64,000 nucleotides of DNA from an uncultured Atopobiaceae bacterium (GTDB taxonomy: Bacteria > Actinomycetota > Coriobacteriia > Coriobacteriales > Atopobiaceae), in NCBI GenBank assembly GCA_934792625.1, contig CAKVON010000002.1, positions 62,001 to 126,000 of the forward strand. The letters run 5' to 3'. Shown piece after piece: positions 53,304 through 63,099 of this stretch. How positions within the stretch are numbered: position 1 is the stretch's first letter; each line of letters begins with the position of its first letter. A program made the translations under genes and the position numbers. The notes beneath the pieces are model-generated. The model was not told the DNA's origin. It did not search any database and worked only from the letters and a program-made list of their open reading frames with translations.

Positions 53304-54560
53304 ATGCTCAAGAGACTGAGAAGGTCGTTCACGGCGATCACCTGCGCCCTGCTTGGATTTGTCATCCTGGTGATTCTCGGCACGTCGTTGTTCACGTCGT
53401 ACACGACGCTGCGCGACAGCGTCACGAAAGCACTCGAGAGCTCGCTCGAGTCCACGGTCTACGAGCCACCCACCCTGGGAATCCGCGAAAGGGGCGAACG
53501 GGAGCCTGGCTCCACACATGTCCTTCTCGCAAGGGTTGTCGTCTCCCCTGCAGGCGACGTCTCGAAGATGAACGAGTTTGCCGCCGACGTCGACGACGAC
53601 ACGCTGTCGGAGATCGTCTCGACGGCCCTGTCCAACCAGAATTTCACCTTCTACTCGACGCACACCCATCTGGCCTGGGCCTCGAAAACCCAAAGGGGCG
53701 TGACGAGCATCGCCATCGCCGACACCACGGCCGTCGACGAGGCCATCAAGCGCCAGCTGCTCAATGATGTCGCCCTGTTCATCGGCCTCATGAGCGCCTC
53801 GTTCTTCGCTTGCTGGGAGCTATCCGCCTGGGCGCTGCGCCCGGTCGAGCGCTCCTGGGAGCAGCAGCGCCGCTTCGTCGCGGACGCCTCGCACGAGCTC
53901 AAGACCCCGCTCGCGGTGATCCTCGCGAACATGCAGATCCTCTCGAAGCAGAACTCGGGTATCGACGACGACGCCAGGCGTTGGGTCGAGAGCACCTCCG
54001 AGGAGGCGGGACGCATGCGCAGCCTGGTCGAAGGCCTGCTCGAGCTTGCCAGAAGCGAGGACGCAGCCGAGTCTCGCAACCATGCCAACCAGGAGAGGTT
54101 CGTCCTGTCCGAGCTCGTCGAAGGGGTCACGCTCCAGTACGACGCGGTCGCCTTCGAGTCGGGCACGTCCATCAGCTCGGAGATCACTCCGAAGATTGCC
54201 GTCAAGGGAAGCGCCGAGGAGCTCGAGCGAATGTTCAAGACGTTGCTTGACAACGCCCTCAAGTATGCTGAGAAGGGCACCGAGGTCCGCGTTCGGCTCA
54301 CGCGCGAGGGAGCTCGCGCGATCTTCTCGGTAACCAACTTTGGCGAGCCCATCCCCGAGTCGGACCTTTCCCACGTCTTCGAACGCTTTTACCGCTCCGA
54401 CAAGGCGCGCACGTCGGGCGCGCCTGGCGAGGCGGCGAGCTTTGGCCTGGGACTTGCCATCGCGAAGAGCATCGTCGAGGCCAACGAGGGTACCATCACG
54501 GCCACGAGCGACCGCGAGAATGGCACCACCTTCACGGTTTCGCTTCCCACCTGCCTGTAG
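53304..54560 (+). CDS. Sensor histidine kinase (two membrane helices)
   Basis: The 418-residue kinase has helices at about 12-32 and 155-176 flanking an outside sensor of about 120 residues with no domain I recognise. The HisKA box is FVADASHELKTPL with His197. The ATPase domain shows the N-box LDNALKYAEKG and a G-box GLGLAIAKSIVEANEG. It lacks a clear HAMP domain. The sensed signal is unknown. It pairs with the preceding response regulator. Confidence 0.93.
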   Translation: MLKRLRRSFTAITCALLGFVILVILGTSLFTSYTTLRDSVTKALESSLESTVYEPPTLGIRERGEREPGSTHVLLARVVVSPAGDVSKMNEFAADVDDDTLSEIVSTALSNQNFTFYSTHTHLAWASKTQRGVTSIAIADTTAVDEAIKRQLLNDVALFIGLMSASFFACWELSAWALRPVERSWEQQRRFVADASHELKTPLAVILANMQILSKQNSGIDDDARRWVESTSEEAGRMRSLVEGLLELARSEDAAESRNHANQERFVLSELVEGVTLQYDAVAFESGTSISSEITPKIAVKGSAEELERMFKTLLDNALKYAEKGTEVRVRLTREGARAIFSVTNFGEPIPESDLSHVFERFYRSDKARTSGAPGEAASFGLGLAIAKSIVEANEGTITATSDRENGTTFTVSLPTCL

Positions 54561-54579
54561 GCCCGCATATACTCGGGTC

Positions 54580-55914
54580 ATGGACCCGCGAGACCGGACA
54601 TACCACGACGGCAACCTGCCAAAACGACCCCCGCAAGCCGCAGGCGACGCCGAGGGGCCAGACCTGGGAAGCGCACTTTCCGCGCTCGAGTGGAAGGGAC
54701 GCGCCGTAGGCCTTTTGGACCTCGACGCGTTCTTTGCGTCCGTCGAGCAGCTCGACCATCCCGAATGGCGCGGCAAGCCCGTAATCGTGGGCGGCTCCGC
54801 CGACAAGCGAGGCGTGGTCTCGACCGCCTCGTACGAGGCACGACGTTACGGCGTACACTCGGCAATGCCCTCGGCCGAAGCCGCGAGGCTTTGCCCAAAC
54901 GCCATCTGGACACGTGGAAACTTCGCGCGATACCGCGAGATGAGCGACCGCGTGATGCGAGTGCTCGGGGACGAGACGCCCTTCGTGGAACAGGTCTCCA
55001 TCGACGAGGCGTTCTTCGACGTGACGCCCGGAAGGTATTCGCGTGAGAGTCCCGCGGCAATCTGCGCGCGCATCCAGCGCAAGGTGGCCGAGCTCGGCGT
55101 AACCTGCTCGATTGGCATGGGCACCAGTAAGACCGTGGCAAAGATCGCCTCGGAGCGCGAGAAGCCCCGTGGCCTCACCGTGGTACCGCCAGGCTGCGAG
55201 GCCGACTTCCTCGCACCGCTTCCGGTCCGCTCGATGAGCGGTATCGGCGCGGCATCCGAGCAAAGGCTGCACTCGCTCGGAATCCGAACGCTCGGACAGC
55301 TCGCACGCATGACGGACGAGGCGGCGCTGCAAGCCATGGGCCAGGTGGGACCCATGATGGTTCGCAGGGCGGCCGGTCTCGAGCGGAGCGACGTTGCCGA
55401 GGCGTGCGCCGAGCAGGCGCCCAAGTCGGTGTCGAACGAACGGACCTTCTCGGCAGACCTGACGCGCCCCGACGAGGTGAGGGCCGCACTCGCGCACCTG
55501 TCCGACATGGTGGCCATGCGCCTGATGCGACGCGACCTGAGGGGCACGACGATCACCGTGCGCGTAAAGTACGACTACTCGCACACAAGAAGCGCGCGCC
55601 GCATGCTGGACGAGCCCACTCGTGACCCAAAGACGATTCTCGACACGGCCTGGGAGCTCGCGAGGACGCTATGGAAGCCCGGTGTCGCGGTTCGGTTGCT
55701 GGGGGTCGGCGTGAGTGGGTTCGGCGGTGAGCCAACGGGCCAGATGAGCCTGTTCGGCGGCGATGACGACGGTATCGAGAAGCGCGAGAGCCTCATGGTC
55801 GCGACCGAGAGGCTGCGCAAGCGCTTTGGCGACGATGCACTGGCCTACGGTCACGACCTGAGGTTTAGGGATGCGACCACAGGAACGGCCCCCATGGGCA
55901 AGAAGGACTTTTAG
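54580..55914 (+). CDS. dinB: DNA polymerase IV (Y family)
   Basis: The 444-residue translesion polymerase has LLDLDAFFASVEQ (catalytic Asp), VSIDEAFFDVT (second acidic pair) and the helix-hairpin-helix region MSGIGAASEQRLHSLGIRT. A beta-clamp-binding motif QMSLF occurs near residue 390. The start at 54580 is 19 bases after the kinase stop with a weak ribosome-binding site; the first 30 residues are specific to this protein. Co-transcription with a two-component system is unusual. Confidence 0.94.
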   Translation: MDPRDRTYHDGNLPKRPPQAAGDAEGPDLGSALSALEWKGRAVGLLDLDAFFASVEQLDHPEWRGKPVIVGGSADKRGVVSTASYEARRYGVHSAMPSAEAARLCPNAIWTRGNFARYREMSDRVMRVLGDETPFVEQVSIDEAFFDVTPGRYSRESPAAICARIQRKVAELGVTCSIGMGTSKTVAKIASEREKPRGLTVVPPGCEADFLAPLPVRSMSGIGAASEQRLHSLGIRTLGQLARMTDEAALQAMGQVGPMMVRRAAGLERSDVAEACAEQAPKSVSNERTFSADLTRPDEVRAALAHLSDMVAMRLMRRDLRGTTITVRVKYDYSHTRSARRMLDEPTRDPKTILDTAWELARTLWKPGVAVRLLGVGVSGFGGEPTGQMSLFGGDDDGIEKRESLMVATERLRKRFGDDALAYGHDLRFRDATTGTAPMGKKDF

Positions 55915-55927
55915 GGACGCGCCCCTA
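55912..55927. terminator. Possible short bidirectional terminator between dinB and rsfS
   Basis: TAGGG (55912-55916) and CCCTA (55923-55927) pair around 6 bases, and the arms contain the two convergent stop codons. It is short, so termination here is uncertain. Confidence 0.3.
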
Positions 55928-56290
55928 CATGGCACCTTCGAGGTCGAGCTCGACGCGGGGGACGTCGCCCCAAAGCGACTCGAGGCGGTAGTAGTCGCGC
56001 TGCTCGGGCATGAACACGTGGACGACGACGGGACCGAAGTCCATGAGCACCCAGGTGCCCTCGTCGCGACCCTCGATGGCCAGGGGGCGCTCGTCGCAGT
56101 TGACGCGGACCTTCTCCTCGACCTCGTCGACGATCGAATCGACCATGCGGGAGTTGCTGCCGGTGCAGATGACGAAGTAATCGCAGACGTCAGAGGCCTC
56201 GGTAAGGTCCAGGACGCAGATGTCGGTTGCCTTGCGGTCGTCTGCCGCGGTCGCGGCGACGCGGGCGATCTCCAGCGGAGTGACGCTCAT
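55925..56290 (-). CDS. rsfS: Ribosomal silencing factor RsfS
   Basis: RsfS binds L14 and blocks subunit joining under starvation. The 121-residue protein has DICVLDLTEASDVCDYFVICTG and GTWVLMDFGPVVVHVFMPEQRDYYRLESLWGD, diagnostic. The start overlaps the yqeK stop by one base. Confidence 0.97.
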   Translation of the reverse strand: MSVTPLEIARVAATAADDRKATDICVLDLTEASDVCDYFVICTGSNSRMVDSIVDEVEEKVRVNCDERPLAIEGRDEGTWVLMDFGPVVVHVFMPEQRDYYRLESLWGDVPRVELDLEGAM

Positions 56291-56925
56291 TAGCTCTCCT
56301 TCTTGTTCGCTCGCTCCAATGCGAGTGAGTTGTAAATGTCAATCGTACCAGGATACAGGTAGCGCTCGGTCTCGATAACGTAGGCGACGCCACCCCGGAA
56401 GGACTCCCAGTAGAGGTCGTCGAGCGATGCCGTCCCGGCCATGCTGCGACACCGCTCGATACCAGCAGAGCCGGGGCGCTCGGGCTCGATGCCGTCCGCG
56501 ACGAAGACCACCTGGTCGAGCGGGGTAGGCGTGGCCGAGCCCAGGGTGTGGACGCGAATGGCCCGAAGCACGTCGTCGTCCAAGCCGGGAAAGACCGACG
56601 GGAGCTCCTCCGCGGCGACGATGCCGTGCAGAAGCGGCGCGACAAGCTCAAGGTCGACCCCAAGGTCGATTCCGAGCTCGCGGGACCTGGCGAGAAGTGC
56701 GTCGCGTGACATGGACTTCGACCAGTCATGCAGGGTACCCGCTACCCTCGCCTTGAACGGGTCGACGCCGTACGCCACCGCAAGCGCCTCGGCCGTGCGG
56801 GCAACCGAAAACGAGTGCGACAGCCGCCTGGGCTTGCGCATGAGCTGCTTTGAGAGGGCATCCTCGATGTGTGAGAGGAACTCGCGCTGCCGCACATCGT
56901 AATCGATGGTAACGAAGTCAATCAT
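56290..56925 (-). CDS. yqeK: YqeK-type HD nucleotide hydrolase (Ap4A symmetrical hydrolase family)
   Basis: The 211-residue HD protein has HSFSVARTAEALA, TLHDWSKSMSR and LHGIVAAEEL, the metal-binding residues of YqeK. YqeK proteins in Gram-positives hydrolyse Ap4A symmetrically. Place between nadD and rsfS is conserved. It overlaps nadD by 4 bases. Confidence 0.93.
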   Translation of the reverse strand: MIDFVTIDYDVRQREFLSHIEDALSKQLMRKPRRLSHSFSVARTAEALAVAYGVDPFKARVAGTLHDWSKSMSRDALLARSRELGIDLGVDLELVAPLLHGIVAAEELPSVFPGLDDDVLRAIRVHTLGSATPTPLDQVVFVADGIEPERPGSAGIERCRSMAGTASLDDLYWESFRGGVAYVIETERYLYPGTIDIYNSLALERANKKES

Positions 56926-57608
56926 TCGTCGTCTCCCCCATCACGGACGTAAAGGCCTCGCTTGGCAATGTAGCCGACGACGGTGTTGGGCGTGAGATAG
57001 CTCAGCGACTGTCCGGCGGCACAACGCTCGCGCAGGTGGCTCGACGATATCGCGAGGGCAGGAACCTCGAGGTAGGTCACGTCGAAATCGATGCCCGACT
57101 CAAAGATCACGTCGGTGACGGCGTCGAGGTCGTAGCCGGGGCGTGTCGCGGCCACCAGCCGGGCAAGGCGGGCGATGCGCCTGGCGTCACGCCACTTGAG
57201 GATGTCCAGAATCGCGTCGGCGCCCGTGATGAAGTAGAGCTCGACGTTTTCGGGATACAGCTCGCGCAGACCGGCAAGCGTGTCGGCCGTGTAGGTGATG
57301 CCCTCGCGGTCAATCTCATAGCGGCTCACGGCAAACGAGGGGTTGTCCGCGGTGGCGAGCAGCGTCATGGCGTAGCGCTCCTCGGCCGAGCTCACGCGGC
57401 GGTCCTGCTTGAACGCGGGCGATCCCGCGGGCATGAAGACAACGGTGTCCAGGCCGAGGTCGCCAAGCGCCTGCTGGGCCGCGACGAGGTGACCATTGTG
57501 GATGGGGTCGAAGGTGCCACCCATGATGCCCAGGCGGTACGTGCGGGAGGCGTCGTCACCAAGCCTGGGAAGGTCCCCGAGGGCACCGAACTTCTCGACA
57601 GGGCTCAT
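56922..57608 (-). CDS. nadD: Nicotinate-nucleotide adenylyltransferase
   Basis: NadD makes deamido-NAD from NaMN and ATP. The 228-residue protein has the nucleotidyltransferase motif GIMGGTFDPIHNGH at 27-40 and ISSSHLRER near the end (ISSTxIR). About 25 N-terminal residues precede the core. The ATG at 57608 overlaps the proA stop by 4 bases; longer in-frame versions run into proA and are rejected. Confidence 0.95.
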   Translation of the reverse strand: MSPVEKFGALGDLPRLGDDASRTYRLGIMGGTFDPIHNGHLVAAQQALGDLGLDTVVFMPAGSPAFKQDRRVSSAEERYAMTLLATADNPSFAVSRYEIDREGITYTADTLAGLRELYPENVELYFITGADAILDILKWRDARRIARLARLVAATRPGYDLDAVTDVIFESGIDFDVTYLEVPALAISSSHLRERCAAGQSLSYLTPNTVVGYIAKRGLYVRDGGDDE

Positions 57609-58861
57609 CGGGTCTGCCCGTCCCCCCTCAAGAGGTACTTGGTAGTGGTGAGCGCCTCCACGCCCATGGGACCGCGGGCATGGATCTTCTGGGTCGAGAT
57701 TCCGATCTCGCACCCCAAGCCAAAGACGCCGCCGTCGGTGAACCTGGTCGACGCGTTGACGTAGACCGCGGCGGCGTCGACGCCGGCGAGGAAGCGCTCG
57801 GACGCGGAATAGCTACTGGTGACGATGGCCTCGGAGTGTCCGGTGCCATAGCGGTTGATGTGCGCGATCGCCTCGTCGACGCCCGAGACGGCATGCACGC
57901 TCATCTTGAGGTCAAGGTACTCGCGGCCCCAGTCCTGCTCGTCGGCGACGCCCATCCGAACGACATTGCCCTCGGCGACCGCCCGGCAACGCTCGTCGCC
58001 CACCAGCTCGACGCCACGCTCGCTCAGGGCGAGAAGGACGGCGGGCAGGAGCTCGTCGGCGGCGGCGTCATCAACGAGAAGCGACTCCGCGGCGTTGCAT
58101 ACGCCCGGCCTGCTGGTCTTGGCGTTCACGACGATGTCGACGGCCATCTGCACGTCGGCGGAGGACTCGAGGTAGATGTGGCAGTTGCCGACGCCCGTCT
58201 CGATGACGGGGACCGTCGACTCGCGGACGCAGGTCTGGATGAGGCTCGCGCCGCCACGCGGGATGAGGACGTCGACCAGTCCGTCGGCATGCATGAGCTC
58301 GCGGGTCTCGGCACGATCGGTCGAGTCGACCAGGCAGCAGGCGTCCGCGGGAAGCCCGGCCGCGACGAGGCCCTCACGACAGCACTCGACGATAGCGCGA
58401 CAGGACATGCGAGCCGCGCTGCCGCCCTTGAGCACGCACGCGTTGCCCGAACGGGCGCACAGCGCGAACGCGTCGGCGGTGACGTTGGGACGTGCCTCAT
58501 AGATCATGGCGACGACGCCCAAGGGGACGCTCACGCACTCAAGCCTGACGCCGGAGGCCAGGGTTCTGCCGCTATGAACGCTGCCGAGGGGGTCGTCCTG
58601 TCGGGCAACCTCCTCCATGGAGGAGGCGATGGCCTCGATGCGCTCCGAGGTCAGCTGGAGCCTGTCCACCAGGGGGGCGGCCATGCCGGCCTGCCTGGCG
58701 GCGCTGACATCGGCCTCGTTTGCGGAAAGGACGTCGCCCATGTGCTCGCGCAGCGCGGCGGCCGCGGCAACGACCGCCGCCCGGCGCACCGCATCGGGGG
58801 CAACCCCGACGAGCGGGGCCGCCGCATGAGCGAGCGTTGCCTTCTCGATTGCCTCGGACAT
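57605..58861 (-). CDS. proA: Glutamate-5-semialdehyde dehydrogenase
   Basis: ProA reduces glutamyl phosphate to the semialdehyde in proline synthesis. The 418-residue aldehyde-dehydrogenase-fold protein has VPLGVVAMIYEARPNVT and the catalytic cysteine in RPGVCNAAE. The ATG at 58861 follows GGAGG. The gap to proB is 44 bases. Confidence 0.97.
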   Translation of the reverse strand: MSEAIEKATLAHAAAPLVGVAPDAVRRAAVVAAAAALREHMGDVLSANEADVSAARQAGMAAPLVDRLQLTSERIEAIASSMEEVARQDDPLGSVHSGRTLASGVRLECVSVPLGVVAMIYEARPNVTADAFALCARSGNACVLKGGSAARMSCRAIVECCREGLVAAGLPADACCLVDSTDRAETRELMHADGLVDVLIPRGGASLIQTCVRESTVPVIETGVGNCHIYLESSADVQMAVDIVVNAKTSRPGVCNAAESLLVDDAAADELLPAVLLALSERGVELVGDERCRAVAEGNVVRMGVADEQDWGREYLDLKMSVHAVSGVDEAIAHINRYGTGHSEAIVTSSYSASERFLAGVDAAAVYVNASTRFTDGGVFGLGCEIGISTQKIHARGPMGVEALTTTKYLLRGDGQTR

Positions 58862-58895
58862 TGTTCCTCCCAAATGTCGTCCGCGCAGCCACGCG

Positions 58896-58904
58896 GCACT
58901 TCTC
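58896..58904 (-). repeat. Dispersed word GAGAAG-TGC next to the proB stop
   Basis: GCACTTCTC on the plus strand, ending one base from the proB stop codon (58906-58908). Confidence 0.6.
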
Positions 58905-58905
58905 G

Positions 58906-60029
58906 TTAGAAGAGTAGCAGCTCGTCTCGGTGGATGAAGGGCTGTCCGGCAAGCTCGGGCATGAAGCGCGCGATCACGTCGAGCCTCACGCCATGGGCCT
59001 TGCGGAGCTGGTCGGACGAGTAACGCGCGATGCCACGTCCCAGAAGCTGGCCGGACTCGTCGGCAACGCTCACGACGTCGCCGGCGGCGTAGGCGCCCGT
59101 GGTGGCGATGATCCCGACGGGCAGCAGGGAGCCGCCCTCGTCGACCAGCGCGCGGCGGGCGCCCTGGTCGACCGTGACCGTGCCGCGGGGGACGCCTGCC
59201 AGCCCGATCCACAGCTTGCGCGGGCTCTCGTGGCCCGGGTCATCGGCGGGACGGGAGAAGATCGTGCCGACGGGCTCGCCCGAGGCAACGTCCGCCAGAA
59301 CATGCTCGCGCCTGCCGCGAACGATCGCCATCGGAATGCCGGCGGCGAGCATCGCACGCGCGGCGCGCAGCTTGGTGACCATGCCGCCGGTGCCGACCGA
59401 AGAGCCCGCGCCGCCTGCCATGGACATGATCTTGGCGTCGATGTGGTCGACCCTGGGGATGAGACGTGCCGCGGGGTCGTCGGCCGGGTTCGCGGTGTAC
59501 AGGCCGTCGATGTCGGACATGATCACGTAGAGGTCGGCGTCGACCAACGTGGCGACGATGGCGCCGAGGGTGTCGTTGTCGCCGAAGGAGAGCTCCGAGG
59601 AGGACAGCGCGTCGTTCTCGTTGACGACGGGAACGGCACCGAGGTCAAGCAGCGTGGAAAGCGTTCCACGGGCATTGAGGTAGCTCTCGCGCTCGACCAC
59701 GTCTCCCCTGGTGAGAAGGACCTGGCCGCACGGGATGCCATGCTCGCCCAAGAGCTCCGCATAGGTCTCAGTGAGCGATGCCTGTCCGGCGGAGCAGCAT
59801 GCCTGCAACGTTGCCAAATCTGTCGGACGCTTGGAGAAGCCGAGTCTGCCCATGCCCGCGGCGGCGGCGCCGGAGCTGACGATTACGACGCGCATGCCAC
59901 GGGAGACGAGCTCGGCGGCCTGGTCGCACAAAGACTCGATGAACGCGCGGTCGGGACGACCGTCGGAACCGACGACCGTGGACGAGCCGACCTTGACGAC
60001 GATGGTGCGCGCGGCACCCTCCCCCGCCA

Positions 60030-60030
<1 letters not shown>
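58906..60030 (-). CDS. proB: Glutamate 5-kinase with PUA domain
   Basis: ProB phosphorylates glutamate, the first step to proline. The 374-residue protein has the amino-acid-kinase core (IVVKVGSSTVVG, VNENDALSSSE, GTGGMVTKLRAA) and a C-terminal PUA domain from about 275. The GTG start at 60030 shares a base with the obgE stop (TAGTG). Confidence 0.97.
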
Positions 60031-61496
<1,466 letters not shown>

Positions 61497-61530
61497 CTAT
61501 GGGTCGGGCGCATCGCGCCTGGATAGACAA

Positions 61531-61561
61531 CGAGGCCCCCGAGCAAATGCCGGGGGCCTCG
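61531..61561 (-). terminator. Strong hairpin between rpmA and obgE
   Basis: CGAGGCCCCCG (61531-61541) and CGGGGGCCTCG (61551-61561) form a perfect 11-base stem. On the minus strand TTGTCT follows, so it may be a partial terminator or an mRNA-stabilising end for rplU-rpmA. Confidence 0.6.
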
Positions 61562-61582
61562 CAAGACGGTTCCGTTGAGGGC

Positions 61583-61837
61583 CTAAGCCTCCGTCGGGAT
61601 GACGGAAACGGTGTGCTTGGCGCCCTTCTTGAACTCTACAGTGCCGTTGCACAGGGCGAACAGGGTGTCGTCCTTGCCGCGACCAACGTTAGCGCCCGGC
61701 GTGATGTGCGTGCCGCGCTGGCGAACGATGATCTGACCGGTCTTGATGGCCTGGCCGCCGAAGATCTTGGTGCCCAGTCGCTGGGCGTGGGAGTCGCGGC
61801 CGTTACGGGAGGAGCCGAGACCTTTCTTGTGTGCCAT
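61583..61837 (-). CDS. rpmA: 50S ribosomal protein L27
   Basis: The 84-residue protein begins [20 protein letters not shown], as mature L27 does, so no N-terminal cleavage extension is present. It follows rplU by 45 bases. Confidence 0.98.
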   Translation of the reverse strand: MAHKKGLGSSRNGRDSHAQRLGTKIFGGQAIKTGQIIVRQRGTHITPGANVGRGKDDTLFALCNGTVEFKKGAKHTVSVIPTEA

Positions 61838-61882
61838 TGTGGTACCTGCCTATCTGCTCGAAATGCGAGTCGACGCTTCTGG

Positions 61883-62239
61883 TTACTCGGACTGCTCGTC
61901 GGAGGCCTCGTCGGCCTTCTTGGCGGCGGTCATGCGCGGGAGAGAAGAGACCTCGAGCTTGGTGAGGTTCTGCCTGTGACCGTTGCAGCGGTGGTAGCGC
62001 TTGCGCTTCTTGAACTTGAAGACGAGCTGCTTCTCGCCCTTGAACTGCTCGACCACCGTGCAGGTGACCTTCTTCTTGGCAAGTGCGGAGGCGTCAGCGA
62101 CGATCTTCTTGCCGTCGGAGAGCATGAGAACGTCAAGCTTGACCTTCTCGCCAGGCTGCGCGTCGAGCTTCTCGACGTCGATGACGTCGCCCTTGGCAAC
62201 CTTGTACTGCTTGCCGCCAGTCGAAACGATTGCGTACAT
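61883..62239 (-). CDS. rplU: 50S ribosomal protein L21
   Basis: The 118-residue protein begins MYAIVSTGGKQYKVAKGDVI and has KRKRYHRCNGHRQ, diagnostic for L21, plus an acidic tail. It has a consensus promoter 43 bases upstream. Confidence 0.98.
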   Translation of the reverse strand: MYAIVSTGGKQYKVAKGDVIDVEKLDAQPGEKVKLDVLMLSDGKKIVADASALAKKKVTCTVVEQFKGEKQLVFKFKKRKRYHRCNGHRQNLTKLEVSSLPRMTAAKKADEASDEQSE

Positions 62240-62281
62240 GTTAGAAACCCTTCATTGCTGGGGTGAGTGCAACAGCTGGAT

Positions 62282-62310
62282 ACTTTACCAGCTACCACCA
62301 GCTCGGTCAA
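62282..62310 (-). promoter_or_regulatory. Promoter of rplU-rpmA
   Basis: The minus strand reads TTGACC (62305-62310), a 17-base spacer and TAAAGT (62282-62287). Confidence 0.8.
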
Positions 62311-62412
62311 CGAGTTTTACCCGTCACCTGCGCGATTCGTCACAAAAACCGCGGACGGACGCTGGAGATGCCGCCGATGGATAGGATAGCCGCGTCTTTT
62401 GCCTGCTCCGCC

Positions 62413-63099
62413 CTATCCAAGCGGTTCCACAAGACGCCCATCTTCCTCTCCCCACTGGCCGCGGCGGCAGACCGACAGCATGGTGTCCGGCGAGGCACCC
62501 ATTCGGTCGAGCGCGGTAGTGACGAGCAGGCTGGGTCTGAGCGAGCCCGTGGGGGTCGTGCGCGTGTCGAGCGTCACGAGCGTACCTCCCTCGCGACGCT
62601 CGCAGACCCACCCCACAAGCGTCGGACCAAGGTCGACGGTCTTTTCCTTGGTGCCACGGAGGTAGGTGATGGACCCCTCGTCGCGCACGGTTCCGATGGC
62701 GGCGTCAAGCGCGCCGGGCTCAATCCTGGAGACGTCAACCGTCCAGCGCATGCGCGTGAGCCAGGACTCGATGGCGGGCAGCTTGGTGCTCACGTATCCC
62801 GCGCGGACGGGCGCGAGGTCGGCGGGCGTGGAGCCGAGAAGTGCCGAGAAGGCCGCGGCCTCATCGACCTTCTCGCGAAGGAACAGGTCGTACCACTCGC
62901 AATCTGACGCGGCCGCCACGGGAAGCGCGGACGAGAACTGCATGCGCATGCGGGGCGAGAAGCCATTGGTCACGTCGAACGGAAGGCCGCTTCGACGGAC
63001 GCAGCGGTCGATGGTGCCAAGGACCTCGAGGTGGCCGAGGTAGCGAAGGCGGTCGTGCTTGACATAGTGGACCCTGAGTCGGAACAGTCCCTCGTTCAC
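62413..63099 (-). CDS. DUF2344 / TIGR03936-type radical-SAM-associated protein
   Basis: The 228-residue protein has RLRVHYVKHDRLRYLGHLEV at the start and GFSPRMRMQFSSALPVA, the hallmarks of DUF2344. It always accompanies the TIGR03960 radical SAM protein, which here overlaps it by 4 bases upstream. Function is not established, though the neighbourhood (rplU-rpmA) suggests RNA or ribosome modification. Confidence 0.9.
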   Translation of the reverse strand: MNEGLFRLRVHYVKHDRLRYLGHLEVLGTIDRCVRRSGLPFDVTNGFSPRMRMQFSSALPVAAASDCEWYDLFLREKVDEAAAFSALLGSTPADLAPVRAGYVSTKLPAIESWLTRMRWTVDVSRIEPGALDAAIGTVRDEGSITYLRGTKEKTVDLGPTLVGWVCERREGGTLVTLDTRTTPTGSLRPSLLVTTALDRMGASPDTMLSVCRRGQWGEEDGRLVEPLG